Shown here in pieces: positions 1 to 8,258 of a DNA stretch of 64,000 bases; the first letter of the stretch is position 1, and each line of letters starts with the position of its first letter. A program made the translations under genes and the position numbers. The DNA comes from Microbacterium bovistercoris (GTDB taxonomy: Bacteria; Actinomycetota; Actinomycetes; Actinomycetales; Microbacteriaceae), in the NCBI RefSeq assembly GCF_003387575.1, contig NZ_QUAB01000018.1, positions 1 through 64,000 of the forward strand, read 5' to 3'. The notes beneath the pieces are model-generated. The model had not been told where the DNA came from. It saw only the letters and a program-made list of their open reading frames with translations, and ran no database searches.

Positions 1-774
1 GGTGCGGCGACTGCCGCCCAGCCGGGTGCGGGCGCCGGCGTCGCCGGCATCCGCTTCGCCGCCGGCGCCGGCGACAACGCCGGCGCGGCGCTCGGCCTCG
101 GCGCACGCAGCGGCGACGCCGTGGTGTCGATCGGCACGTCCGGCACGGTGTTCGCCGTGACGGATGCCCCGGTGCACGATGTCAGCGGCACGGTCGCCGG
201 ATTCGCGGATGCCGCGGGCGGCTGGCTCCCGCTGATCGCCACGCTCAACGCGGCGAGGGTGCTGGATGCCACGGCCGCGCTGCTCGGTGTGAACCACGCG
301 GACCTGAGCGACCTGGCGCTCACCGCCGACCCCGGTGCGTCCGGCCTGGTGCTGCAACCCTGGTTCGAAGGCGAGCGCACGCCCAACCTGCCCGACGCCA
401 CGGCGACGCTGTTCGGCATGACGCTGGCGAGCACGACGCGCGAGAATCTCGCGAGGGCCGCGATCGAGGGGGTGCTCTGCGGGCTCGCCGAGGGCCTGGA
501 CGCGATCCGCGCGCACGGGGTCTCCCCCACCCGTGTGCTGCTCATCGGCGGTGCCGCGCAGAGTCCGGCGGTTCGGACGATCGCCGCGCAGGTCTTCGAC
601 CTGCCGGTCGTCGTGCCCGAGCCTGCGGAGTACGTCGCGCTCGGCGCCGCCGCCCAGGCCGCCTGGGCGCTCACGGGCGCACGCCCGTCGTGGGGCGAGG
701 AGGACGGTTCGGATGCTGAGCGGGGAGCGCTCGTCCCCGGCATCCGTTCCCAGTACGCCGCGCGCCTGCCCTGA
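1..774 (+). CDS. xylB: Xylulokinase-like FGGY kinase, C-terminal part (partial at left edge)
   Basis: C-terminal 257 residues of an FGGY-family sugar kinase, most like xylulokinase, which phosphorylates D-xylulose with ATP for entry into the pentose phosphate pathway. The frame is open from the first base, so the N-terminal sugar-binding half lies outside the window. Visible motifs are GDNAGAALGLG, the ATPase-fold phosphate motif VSIGTSGTVFAV, the helix RAAIEGVLCGLAEGLD, and LLIGGAAQSPAVRTIAAQVF, which matches the adenosine-site segment of this family. The gene converges on prpB, with a palindromic repeat between them. Another FGGY kinase specificity cannot be excluded from this half alone. 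Confidence 0.85.
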   Translation, partial: GAATAAQPGAGAGVAGIRFAAGAGDNAGAALGLGARSGDAVVSIGTSGTVFAVTDAPVHDVSGTVAGFADAAGGWLPLIATLNAARVLDATAALLGVNHADLSDLALTADPGASGLVLQPWFEGERTPNLPDATATLFGMTLASTTRENLARAAIEGVLCGLAEGLDAIRAHGVSPTRVLLIGGAAQSPAVRTIAAQVFDLPVVVPEPAEYVALGAAAQAAWALTGARPSWGEEDGSDAERGALVPGIRSQYAARLP

Positions 775-784
775 CCTTCAGGCT

Positions 785-860
785 TCTCCAGCTCCGGTCT
801 CAAGGGTTGCGGGTGCCAGGCCGGAAACACCCGCAACGAGTGAGACCGGAGCTGGGGAGA
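785..860. repeat. Palindromic intergenic repeat, copy 1 (bidirectional terminator-like)
   Basis: The left arm at 785-815 contains CTCCAGCTCCGGTCTCA and GGTTGCGGGTG. The right arm at 828-860 contains CACCCGCAAC and TGAGACCGGAGCTGG. The arms can form a long interrupted hairpin between the convergent xylB and prpB genes. A related palindrome lies at 47047-47108, sharing GGTCTCAA-N-GGTTGCGGGT, so this is a dispersed repeat family and not just a chance hairpin. A terminator role is inferred. Confidence 0.7.
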
Positions 861-878
861 GGTCGACGGCCCGGAAGG

Positions 879-1778
879 TCAGCGCTCGATCTGGAAGTTG
901 AACACGCCCTGGTCGAAGTGGTTGTACTGCTCGTAGTCGATCAGGTCGTACAGATCGGCCCTGTGCTGCATCTCGCCGAGCTTCGACGTGAGGTGCCCCT
1001 CGTCGATCAGCGTGTCGAGGGCGCGATCCGCCGCGCCCATCGCGATGCGCAGCAGCGACACCGGCCAGATCACGAGGTTCACGCCCGCGTCCCGCAGCTG
1101 ATCGACGGAGAACAGGTCGCTCTTGCCGAACTCGGTCATGTTGGCGAGGATCGGCACCTCAAGCGCCTTCGCCATCGCCTCGAACTCGGACAGATCGCGC
1201 ATCGCCTCGGGGAAGATCGCGTCGGCGCCGGCATCCACCAGCGCCTTGGCGCGATCGATCGCGGCATCCAGCCCCTCGACGGCACGGATGTCGGTGCGCG
1301 CCATGATCAGGAAGTTCGGGTCGCGCCGGGCGTCGGCCGCCGCTCGGATGCGCTTGATCGCGGTCTGCTCGTCGACGACGGCCTTTCCGTCGAGGTGACC
1401 GCAGCGCTTCGGGTTGATCTGATCCTCGATGTGGGTGCCGGCCAGGCCCGCGTCCTCGAGCTCCTGGATCGTACGGGCCACGTTCATCGGCTCGCCGAAT
1501 CCGGTGTCGGCGTCGACGATCGCGGGCAGGTCGGTCATCCGGGCGATCTGCTTCGCCCGGCCGGCGACCTCGGTGAGCGTGGTCAGACCGATGTCGGGCA
1601 AGCCCAGGTCGGCCGACAGCACGGCGCCCGAGATGTAGACACCCTCGAAGCCCTTGCGCTCGATGAGGCGGGCCGACAGGGGGTTGAACGCGCCGGGGAA
1701 GCGCAGCAGCTCACCCGAGGCGAGCCGTTCGCGGAACAGGCGGCGCTTCTCGGCGGCGGTGGTGGTGGAGTACAGCAT
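879..1778 (-). CDS. prpB: Methylisocitrate lyase (2-methylisocitrate to pyruvate + succinate)
   Basis: 299-residue member of the isocitrate lyase/PEP mutase TIM-barrel superfamily, catalysing the last step of the 2-methylcitrate cycle of propionyl-CoA breakdown. The catalytic loop KRCGHLDGK is at about residues 124-132 (KKCGH in most family members). The Mg-binding VDADTGFG lies near residue 88, with HIEDQ at 116-120. Length and motifs fit PrpB and not the longer isocitrate lyases. It follows prpD on the same strand after a 118-base gap filled by a palindromic repeat, and probably shares its transcript. Confidence 0.93.
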   Translation of the reverse strand: MLYSTTTAAEKRRLFRERLASGELLRFPGAFNPLSARLIERKGFEGVYISGAVLSADLGLPDIGLTTLTEVAGRAKQIARMTDLPAIVDADTGFGEPMNVARTIQELEDAGLAGTHIEDQINPKRCGHLDGKAVVDEQTAIKRIRAAADARRDPNFLIMARTDIRAVEGLDAAIDRAKALVDAGADAIFPEAMRDLSEFEAMAKALEVPILANMTEFGKSDLFSVDQLRDAGVNLVIWPVSLLRIAMGAADRALDTLIDEGHLTSKLGEMQHRADLYDLIDYEQYNHFDQGVFNFQIER

Positions 1779-1802
1779 CAGATCCTCCTTGGGTCAGGTC
1801 CC

Positions 1803-1885
1803 GGTCGTTGAGCGAGCGACGAAGGAGCGAGACGAAACGCGTCACGCGAACCTGAGACGTTTCGTCTCGCTCCGCTCGCTCAACG
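1803..1885. repeat. GAGCGAG/CGAGACGAA-type palindromic repeat between prpD and prpB
   Basis: The left arm includes GTTGAGCGAGC and GAGCGAGACGAAACG; the right arm at about 1858-1884 reads CGTTTCGTCTCGCTCC then GCTCGCTCAAC. The arms are near-perfect complements separated by about 18 bases. The same word family recurs at 17327-17424 and 17786-18062. It lies inside the prp operon, so it could act as an attenuator or RNA-processing hairpin. Confidence 0.75.
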
Positions 1886-1896
1886 GCCGATGCAGC

Positions 1897-3423
1897 TCAG
1901 AACAGTCCAGCCGGGGCCGGGGCAGCTTCGAGCAGGCCGGGCTTGGCGATGATGCTCAGCTCGGCGACCTCCGCCGCGGTGAGCTCGGGCAGACGCTGGA
2001 CGAGCTCGAGGAACCGCTCGATCTCGGCCGGCTCGAGCACCGGCTCCGCCAGCATCCGGAACTTCGCGACGTAGTTCGCACGGGCGAACGGCCGGGCGCC
2101 GAGCGGGTGCGCGTCGGCGACGGCGATCTCGTCGGTCAGCGTCGTGCCGTCGGCGAGCGTGATCTCCACGCGACCGCCGAACGCCTTCTCGGCCGGGTCG
2201 ATCGAGTGGTACCGGCGGGTCCACTCCGTGTCCTCCGCCGTGGTGATCTTGTGCCACAGCGCGACGGTGTCGGGCCGCGCCGCGCGAGCAGGCAGGTACG
2301 AGTCGACGTGGTGCCAGGCGCCGTCCTGCAGCGCCACCGCGAAGATGTACGGGATCGAGTGGTCGAGCGTCTCACGCGAAGCCTTCGGGTCGTACTTCTG
2401 GGGGTCGTTCGCGCCCGAGCCGATCACGTTGTGGGTGTGGTGGCTGGTGTGGATCACGATCGACGCGACGTTGGCGGGGTCCGCGAGTTCAGGGCGCTCA
2501 CCGTGCAGCTTGCGAGCCAGGTCGATCAGCGCCTGCGCCTGGTACTCGGCGGAGTGCTCCTTCGTGTACGTGTCGAGGATCGCGCGCTTGGCCTCGCCTG
2601 CGGCAGGCAGCGGCACGTCGTAGGAGGCGTCCTTGCCGTCGAGCATCCAGGCGATCACGCCGTCCTCGCCCTCGTAGATCGGCGACGGCGAAGTCTGCCC
2701 GCGCATGGCGCGGTCGACGGCCTCGACGGCCATCTTTCCGGCGAAGGCCGGGGCGTGCGCCTTCCAGGTGGAGATCTCGCCCTTGCGGCTCTGACGGGTG
2801 GCGGTGGTGGTGTGCAGCGCCTGGCCGATCGCCTGGTAGATGGTCTCGGCGTCGAGGCCGAGCAGCGTGCCGATGCCGGCGGCGGCCGACGGGCCGAGGT
2901 GCGCGACGTGGTCGATCTTGTGCGCGTGCAGCGAGATCGCCTTCACCAGGTCGACCTGGATCTCGTAGCCGGTGGCGATGCCGCGGACGAGGTCGCGCCC
3001 GTCACGACCCGCGTGCTGCGCGACCGCGAGGATCGGCGGGATGTTGTCGCCGGGGTGCGAGTACTCCGCGGCGAGGAAGGTGTCGTGGTAGTCCAGCTCG
3101 CGCACGGCGACGCCGTTCGCCCACGCGGCCCACTCCGGGCTGGTGCGGTGGTCGAGCGCGGCGCCGAACACGGTCGAGCCGCTGCCGCCGGTGGAGACCG
3201 GGTGGCTGAAAGCCTGGGCGCGGGCGGCGTTGATGGGGCCGCGGGTGAGGGATGCCGCTGCCACCGAGGCGTTGTCGATGATGCGGTTGATGATCATGTC
3301 GACGACGTCGGCGTCGACCTCGACAGGGTCTGTGGCGACCTGGGCGATCTTCCAGGCCAGCTGGTCCTCGCGGGGCAGGTCCTCTTCGGAGCGGTACACG
3401 CGGACGTGGTGGGAGACGGTCAT
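1897..3423 (-). CDS. prpD: 2-methylcitrate dehydratase (MmgE/PrpD family)
   Basis: 508 residues, full length for the MmgE/PrpD family, which dehydrates 2-methylcitrate to 2-methyl-cis-aconitate in cytosolic propionate catabolism. The N-terminal helical domain contains [21 protein letters not shown] and the [11 protein letters not shown]-like active region (here [20 protein letters not shown]). The hydrophilic core [18 protein letters not shown], with conserved Asp and His, is typical of the family. Its start overlaps the stop of the upstream gntR gene by four bases (ATGA), showing translational coupling. Confidence 0.93.
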   Translation of the reverse strand: MTVSHHVRVYRSEEDLPREDQLAWKIAQVATDPVEVDADVVDMIINRIIDNASVAAASLTRGPINAARAQAFSHPVSTGGSGSTVFGAALDHRTSPEWAAWANGVAVRELDYHDTFLAAEYSHPGDNIPPILAVAQHAGRDGRDLVRGIATGYEIQVDLVKAISLHAHKIDHVAHLGPSAAAGIGTLLGLDAETIYQAIGQALHTTTATRQSRKGEISTWKAHAPAFAGKMAVEAVDRAMRGQTSPSPIYEGEDGVIAWMLDGKDASYDVPLPAAGEAKRAILDTYTKEHSAEYQAQALIDLARKLHGERPELADPANVASIVIHTSHHTHNVIGSGANDPQKYDPKASRETLDHSIPYIFAVALQDGAWHHVDSYLPARAARPDTVALWHKITTAEDTEWTRRYHSIDPAEKAFGGRVEITLADGTTLTDEIAVADAHPLGARPFARANYVAKFRMLAEPVLEPAEIERFLELVQRLPELTAAEVAELSIIAKPGLLEAAPAPAGLF

Positions 3424-4058
3424 GGGGTTCCTTCCGGCAGTGACTCGAGGATGCTGGTGAGCGCGTTGTGCAGGTGCACGTGCGTGGCGTGGGCGGCGAG
3501 GTCGCCGTCGCGCGCGGCGAGCGCGCGGGCGATCGTGAGGTGCTCGGCGGCGGATGCGGCGAGCCGCTCGGGCTTGTCGCGCGCCATCCGGCGCACGCGG
3601 ACGAGGTGGGTGCGCACGGTGCGCAGTGCCGAGCTCAGGTAGTCGTTGGCGACGGCCGCGTCGAGCGCGGCGTCGAGGCGTGCGATCAGCGCGTAGTAGG
3701 CGTCGCGCCCCTCGTCAGCCGACAGGTCGACGGTCGCGAACTCGGATGCCAGGGCGCGGAAGGCCTCGGCATCGCCGCGCTCAGCGGCGAGCCGCGCGGT
3801 GGTCTCCTCGAGCGCGCGGCGGATCTCGAACAGAGCGCGGATGTCACCGGCATCCAGGTCGGCGACCACGGTCACGCGCGGCGACTGCTGCACGACCAGG
3901 CCGTCGGCGACGAGCCGGCGCAGGGCCTCGCGCAGAGGCGTGCGGCTCACGCCGAGGCGCGCCGCCTGCTCCACCTCGCTGAGCACGAAGCCCGACGGCA
4001 GCGCGCCGGACTGGATGTCCTCCAGCAGCTCGGCATAGGCCCGGTCACTCGCTCGCAT
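3420..4058 (-). CDS. GntR-family (FCD domain) regulator of the prp operon
   Basis: 212-residue GntR regulator. The N-terminal winged helix (about 1-70) includes [20 protein letters not shown]. The C-terminal all-helical FCD ligand domain (about 80-205) carries conserved acidic and histidine positions ([27 protein letters not shown]). First gene of gntR-prpD-prpB, so a propionate-pathway signal such as methylcitrate is the likely ligand (inference). The start ATG is preceded by TACAAT and exactly six bases, with no Shine-Dalgarno sequence, so the mRNA is probably leaderless. The -10 element lies inside the palindrome TGTATACA, pointing to autorepression. Confidence 0.9.
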   Translation of the reverse strand: MRASDRAYAELLEDIQSGALPSGFVLSEVEQAARLGVSRTPLREALRRLVADGLVVQQSPRVTVVADLDAGDIRALFEIRRALEETTARLAAERGDAEAFRALASEFATVDLSADEGRDAYYALIARLDAALDAAVANDYLSSALRTVRTHLVRVRRMARDKPERLAASAAEHLTIARALAARDGDLAAHATHVHLHNALTSILESLPEGTP

Positions 4059-4062
4059 GCCA

Positions 4063-4078
4063 TTATTGTATACATAAG
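4063..4078. promoter_or_regulatory. Putative GntR operator overlapping the -10 of the prp operon
   Basis: TGTATACA (4067-4074) is a perfect palindrome in an A/T-rich island within otherwise GC-rich DNA. On the minus strand the same bases give the -10 hexamer TACAAT six bases before the gntR start codon. A second partial copy, CGTATACA, lies at 4119-4126. TGTATACA-like sites are known for FCD-type GntR proteins. Binding by the adjacent regulator is inferred. Confidence 0.65.
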
Positions 4079-4128
4079 AGCGCCGCGCAGCGGTCCTATG
4101 CGCATTTCAGTGATTGAACGTATACAAG

Positions 4129-4968
4129 CTATTCCGCGCTGTTCGCGTACGGGTGCCAACGCTCCAGCATCGCCGAGATGATCACCCCACCGGCCGGTGT
4201 GCCGTCGGGAACGGCTTCCAGAGCGAGCCCCTCGGCTGCGAGATCGGCCAGTACGCGCGTGCGCAGTGCGACGATCTGTTCCCGTTCCGCAACCGACAGC
4301 GCGTCGTCCACCTGCGCCTTGAGCCGAGCGGCGGTCGCATCGACCTCCGGCTGCATCGCCGCGACTGCGTTGTTGATCATCGTGTCGACCTCGTGCCGTT
4401 CCTCCGGGCGCAGCGCCCGTACGATCAGTACGAGGGCGACCCCGCCGGCGCCGATCACGCCGGCGACGACGACGAAAGCCGTCCACGCGGTCGCCGGTCG
4501 CGACAGTTGGAACGCCGACGCAGCACCCAGCGCGATCCCCAGACCGATCTGCATCCGGACCGCCGCCCAGTTCACCGGCCGAAGTCCCCAGGCGAGCAGC
4601 ATCGCCAGATCCAGCAGCCCCGCGATTCCCGCGAGAACGGCCACCGCGGTCGCCGTCTCGGCCGGGTCGAACCGGAAACCGCTCGTCAACACTGCCGCCA
4701 CCGCAGCGCACAACAGCGCCCCGAACAGGACGATCATCGACCAGCCGTGCGGACTGCGTGCACCGAATCGCGCCCGCATCCGCGCACGACAGTCCCTCCA
4801 GGCCTGTTCCGCAGCCTCCCGGGACTCATGCCAGATCCGCAGTCCCAGATCGCGATGGCCGACCGTCTCGAAGACCACGCGTTCGACCTCCTTCGGGTCG
4901 ATGTGCGAAGGGTTCGTCGGCAACGCCGAGCGCACCTCGACGCTCTGTGCCGCGTGATCCTCAGCCAT
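4129..4968 (-). CDS. Four-helix membrane protein of the putative type VII cassette, paralog 1
   Basis: 279 residues, family not recognised. About 80 cytosolic N-terminal residues end in SREAAEQAWRDCRARMRARF. Four hydrophobic segments follow (about 82-100, 110-130, 136-152 and 160-180), then a charged helical tail with EVDATAARLKAQVDDALS and a closing motif TPAGGVIISAMLERWHPYA. It is a clear tandem paralog of the gene just upstream: SREAAEQAWRDCR, GARSPHG, NWAAVR-QIG, AFQLSRP, VRALRP-ER and DVDATAARL are shared. Last gene of the cassette that begins with the WXG100-like protein. A role as membrane partner or immunity component is inference. Confidence 0.75.
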   Translation of the reverse strand: MAEDHAAQSVEVRSALPTNPSHIDPKEVERVVFETVGHRDLGLRIWHESREAAEQAWRDCRARMRARFGARSPHGWSMIVLFGALLCAAVAAVLTSGFRFDPAETATAVAVLAGIAGLLDLAMLLAWGLRPVNWAAVRMQIGLGIALGAASAFQLSRPATAWTAFVVVAGVIGAGGVALVLIVRALRPEERHEVDTMINNAVAAMQPEVDATAARLKAQVDDALSVAEREQIVALRTRVLADLAAEGLALEAVPDGTPAGGVIISAMLERWHPYANSAE

Positions 4969-5002
4969 GCGTGGTCCCCGAAACGTATACCGACCGCGCG
5001 AA

Positions 5003-5797
5003 TCAGCCGACCCGCCGTCGGCGCTCAGACGCGAGATACGGGTTCCAGTCCGTCAGGAACCCAGCGATGATCAGGCCGCCGGCCGGCGTCTCGGATTCTT
5101 CTCCTGATAGCCACTTCGTGCGCACGGCGAGGATGCGCCTCTGTTCCTCCGAGCTGAGCTCTGCGAGAACCTCGGCCTGCAGCCTCGCGGCAGTCGCATC
5201 GACATCGGGCTGCATCTCCGCGACCGCAGCACTGATCAGGGTGTCCATCTCGCTGCGCTCGCCCGGGCGCAGCGCCCGCACCAGAAAGATCATCAGCACA
5301 CCGGCGACGCCCACCACAGCCGTACCCACCACGATGGGAGTCACCCAGGTGACCGGGCGGGACAACTGGAAAGCGGCCGCTGCTCCAGTGGCGACCGCTA
5401 CGCCGATCTGCAGTCGTACGGCTGCCCAGTTCCACGCGCGCCATCCGGCGGTCAGCAGCACGATCAGGTCGGCGACTCCAGCGAGCGCCGCGAGAACTGC
5501 CGTCGCCGCCGACGTCTCGGTCGGATCCGTACGGAATCCGCTCGCGAGTGCCGCCGCAAACGCGCCAAAAAGTACCGCTGCGAACAACACGAAGAATGAC
5601 CACCCGCCATGCGGGCTGCGGGCACCGTACTTCTTGCGCATGCCTCTGCGGCAGTCCCGCCAGGCCTGCTCAGCGGCCTCGCGCGATCGGTCCCACAGCC
5701 GCCCCCCGACGTCGCTGTGCCCCGCCTCAGTGAAAGCGGCGAGCTCGATGCTCTTCGGGTCGGACTGACGACGCGCGCTCTCGTCCTCAGAAACCAT
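5003..5797 (-). CDS. Four-helix membrane protein of the putative type VII cassette, paralog 2
   Basis: 264 residues from ATG 5797, chosen because the upstream frame is arginine-rich and overlaps the preceding gene deeply; the chosen start overlaps that gene's 3' end by 11 bases. It has the same architecture as the next gene: soluble N-terminus, four membrane helices, then a coiled helical tail (DVDATAARLQAEVLAELSSEEQ) ending TPAGGLIIAGFLTDWNPY. Adjacent paralogs imply a local tandem duplication. Function unknown. Confidence 0.75.
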   Translation of the reverse strand: MVSEDESARRQSDPKSIELAAFTEAGHSDVGGRLWDRSREAAEQAWRDCRRGMRKKYGARSPHGGWSFFVLFAAVLFGAFAAALASGFRTDPTETSAATAVLAALAGVADLIVLLTAGWRAWNWAAVRLQIGVAVATGAAAAFQLSRPVTWVTPIVVGTAVVGVAGVLMIFLVRALRPGERSEMDTLISAAVAEMQPDVDATAARLQAEVLAELSSEEQRRILAVRTKWLSGEESETPAGGLIIAGFLTDWNPYLASERRRRVG

Positions 5798-6359
5798 GCC
5801 GTGCGGGCCCTTCCTCCACGTCGAACGTCGCGACCACATTGTCGGCGTGGACCTGCACGACGGCCGCAGCCAATGGCGGAAGCGACGTCAACGCCGCGAC
5901 GACGAGGCGTCCATGAACTCCGACGACGTAGACCGTGGATACCGTCCGCGGAATCGCCACCTGCTCGTCCCCGCCGGCCGCCTCGGGGTCGAGCAGCGTC
6001 ACGCGCCAGCCGGAAACCGCACCGAGATCGACGGGCACCGCATCAGCCGACCACGGCGACGGAACAAGCCGTTCGGCGACCGTGACAGCGCCGGCTGCCG
6101 TCAGCGGAACGGGAGCATCGTCCAGCGCCGCGATGCCGAGCATCGCATACACGTCTGCCACAGGCTCTGCCAGCAGCAGCACCGCGACAAGACCACTATC
6201 GACCCTTGCACGCAGCGCAAGGGCGGATGCCGTGGCAACCGCATCCCGCGCCTCGGCTGGGGCGGACTGCACCTGGTTCCCGTACCAGTCCGCTGCTTCC
6301 GGCATCCCCGGTACCACCTGCCACACGTCAGGATCGGGGCGGAACACGAGCTCAGTCAC
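5787..6359 (-). CDS. Soluble protein of unknown family, 190 aa, type VII-like cassette
   Basis: 190 residues with a GTG start overlapping the end of the upstream 202-aa gene by eight bases. There is no signal peptide and no obvious membrane helix, though the segment VSTVYVVGVHGRLVVAALTS is hydrophobic beta-like. The pattern (PDVWQVVPGMPEAADWYGNQV, then alternating strands) suggests an alpha/beta globular fold like small partner proteins in actinobacterial secretion loci. No motif allows a firm assignment. Co-transcription with the WXG100-like gene is supported by overlaps throughout the cluster. Confidence 0.7.
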   Translation of the reverse strand: MTELVFRPDPDVWQVVPGMPEAADWYGNQVQSAPAEARDAVATASALALRARVDSGLVAVLLLAEPVADVYAMLGIAALDDAPVPLTAAGAVTVAERLVPSPWSADAVPVDLGAVSGWRVTLLDPEAAGGDEQVAIPRTVSTVYVVGVHGRLVVAALTSLPPLAAAVVQVHADNVVATFDVEEGPARHGF

Positions 6360-6960
6360 GTCGCCACCTCACGCTGGCGACGATCGCGTCGCACAGCCGG
6401 GACACCGTCTGCTCCCCTTCATCCGGCAGCCTCGCGCCTCCGGCGTCGCGCAGGATCTGCGAGCGGAACATCAGGCCCACCGAGGGATGCCCGGGGACCG
6501 GGAGCAGATAACCGGCGCCCGCGACCTCCACCTCTCCGTCTTCCACCGCCACGGTCTGCTCCATCGGCCACCGCAGAATTGTGCCGCCGGGGTCGAGCGG
6601 CGCGGCCCCCCGCGACGAGATCAGGCCGCTGCCGACATCCTGCAACGAACCGCCCTTCGGCGCGCGCAGCCACGATGCGACCAAGCTGACCGGCACGAAC
6701 TCCTCGGGTGCGACTCCGGCAGGAGCGAAGACTCGGACTATCTCGGCCCGCGTGGCCTCCGCGCGCGCGGACGCCAGCATCCCTTCGATGCGCGATCGCA
6801 GCACTGCGCGGTTCGATTCCGGAAGCTGATCCAGCACGGCTTCGAGCCGCGGTCGCATCGACCTGAAGGAGGCATCTGACGCTTCCCATCCCGTAGGCAG
6901 AAGCACTGCGAACGCGGGCATCCCTCCCGCGGACTCGACGAGTTCGGCGCGCAAGGACAT
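6352..6960 (-). CDS. Soluble protein of unknown family, 202 aa, type VII-like cassette
   Basis: 202 residues without signal peptide or membrane helix. It reads AFAVLLPTGWEASDASF, a helical region with LPESNRAVLRSRIEGML, then VPVSLVASWLRAPKG and a beta-rich end, GAGYLLPVPGHPSVGLMFR. The PTGWE opening and beta-rich second half resemble its downstream neighbour, so the two may share a fold, but no family is recognised. It lies 53 bases downstream of the large helical protein, on the same strand. A chaperone, immunity or adaptor role is conjecture from position. Confidence 0.7.
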   Translation of the reverse strand: MSLRAELVESAGGMPAFAVLLPTGWEASDASFRSMRPRLEAVLDQLPESNRAVLRSRIEGMLASARAEATRAEIVRVFAPAGVAPEEFVPVSLVASWLRAPKGGSLQDVGSGLISSRGAAPLDPGGTILRWPMEQTVAVEDGEVEVAGAGYLLPVPGHPSVGLMFRSQILRDAGGARLPDEGEQTVSRLCDAIVASVRWRRD

Positions 6961-7013
6961 CGGCGGGCTCCCTGTGTGCTCGGGATGGATCGGTCGGGAT
7001 CGAGCCTAACGGC

Positions 7014-8258
7014 TCAGTCGAACTTCTCTTTGAGGTCCTTCAGCGTGCTGACGACCTTGACGTACAGATCCACCCCGCCGCCGAACGCCTCGGCAGTGGT
7101 CGCCGGGTTGCCCAGAAGAGCCTCCCAGCCTGCGCGCCCCCCACCTGTCCAGCCGAAGTTCTGCACCAGGAACTTCGGCGTGTAGAGCATGCGCATGAGG
7201 TTCTGCGAGTTCAACCCATGCGGACTCCGCACGAGGATCTCGCCGTTCTTGCCGACGACATCGAACAGGTTCTTGACCTTGCCGCCCACGAACTCGTCGA
7301 GCTTGCTGCCGTACTGCGCGAAATCGTCTCCTGCGATGCGGAAAACCGCCGCGACCTTGGGGAACTTGCCGGGGTTCACGAAGGACGCGAACTTCGCGAG
7401 CTTGCCGAACGGGATGATGCCGATGGCGGCGAGCGCGACGCTGGTCCAGTCACCGCGTCCTGCGTTGAGCTTGGCGATCTCGCCGAGCAGGCTGAGCACC
7501 CCCGCGACGGCGGCGAGCACTCCGGCGAGGAGCGCGAGCGGGCCGGTGACGAAGAAGGCCACGACCATGAGGGCGATTCCGACGTACAGCAGCACAGTGA
7601 GCATCGCCTCAACGAACGGCATCGAGTTGTCCCAGAAGCTGTCCGAGACGCCGTCGGCGTTGACCTTCTCGAGTCCGGAGCACGCGGTCTCGTAGGCGCT
7701 CTCCCAGGTCTCGACCGGGGCGTCGTAGGAACCCCAGTAGTACTCCCAGTTCTCGACCGCGGCGTCGAAGGCGCCCTGTTCCGCGTGATCGGTCGGGGCC
7801 GTCCCGGTCTGCTCGACGTCGTGGGACTCGTTCCACTCCCACTCCCGCTTCGCACCCGACGCCTCGCCGAGCACCTGCGACGCTGCCCGCACCTCTTCCC
7901 AGGTGCGCTCGGCGCCGCTGACCCGCCAGCCGGTCTCGCCCTGCGCCGTACGCAGCTTGTTGCTGTACGCCGCAAGCGTCTCGCCGCTGGGCAGATAGCG
8001 CTTCGCAGCGGTGGACAGGTCGCTGTGGACCTCCTTGGCCTGTTCCCGGATCGCCTCGAAGGACTCGCCCTTGCCGACGGTGCCGTCGGCGAAGAGCTCG
8101 AGCGTGCGTGCCGCGCGTGCCATCTTCTCGCCGAGCGCTGCGATGTCCGCGGCGTGTGCGGCGATCGCATCCGGATCGCCGTCGATCTCGCGGACCTCGC
8201 GCCGCCCCGGGGTGTGCGGCATGTCGGCCTGGGAGTAGATGTAGGAGTTCTCGGTCAT
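7014..8258 (-). CDS. Putative type VII (ESX-like) substrate or effector, 414 aa, with central hydrophobic segment
   Basis: The start at 8258 (MTENSYIYSQ) overlaps the stop of the upstream WXG100-like gene (ATGA). Residues 20-190 are predicted long helices (DIAALGEKMARAARTLELFA, EAIREQAKEVHSDLSTAAKR, NKLRTAQGETGWRVSGAE), the pattern of the N-terminal helical domain in LXG/WXG-type secreted proteins. About residues 197-252 are strongly hydrophobic and glycine-rich (LLYVGIALMVVAFFVTGPLA). The C-terminal 130 residues contain FASFVNPGKFPKVAAVFRIA and a terminal helix, KVVSTLKDLKEKFD. No nuclease, ADP-ribosyltransferase or other toxin motif is recognised. Secretion through type VII is inferred from architecture and partner. 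Confidence 0.75.
   Translation of the reverse strand: MTENSYIYSQADMPHTPGRREVREIDGDPDAIAAHAADIAALGEKMARAARTLELFADGTVGKGESFEAIREQAKEVHSDLSTAAKRYLPSGETLAAYSNKLRTAQGETGWRVSGAERTWEEVRAASQVLGEASGAKREWEWNESHDVEQTGTAPTDHAEQGAFDAAVENWEYYWGSYDAPVETWESAYETACSGLEKVNADGVSDSFWDNSMPFVEAMLTVLLYVGIALMVVAFFVTGPLALLAGVLAAVAGVLSLLGEIAKLNAGRGDWTSVALAAIGIIPFGKLAKFASFVNPGKFPKVAAVFRIAGDDFAQYGSKLDEFVGGKVKNLFDVVGKNGEILVRSPHGLNSQNLMRMLYTPKFLVQNFGWTGGGRAGWEALLGNPATTAEAFGGGVDLYVKVVSTLKDLKEKFD

Noticed and set aside
1654-3642. Long plus-strand reading frame of 662 codons opposite prpD
   Set aside because: It is antisense to a strongly supported enzyme gene, rich in Arg/Val/Gly/Asp, and arises from the lack of stop codons in high-GC DNA; no motif or ribosome site.
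4968-5003. GTATAC word in the gap between the two paralogous membrane-protein genes as a further GntR operator
   Set aside because: Only the six-base core (AACGTATACC) is present, without the TGTATACA extension, and the gap is internal to an overlapping gene cluster.
7014-8258. Named toxin domain in the C-terminus of the 414-aa protein
   Set aside because: No catalytic motif of HNH, RHS-type, ADP-ribosyltransferase or NAD glycohydrolase toxins could be identified; calling it a toxin would be a guess.
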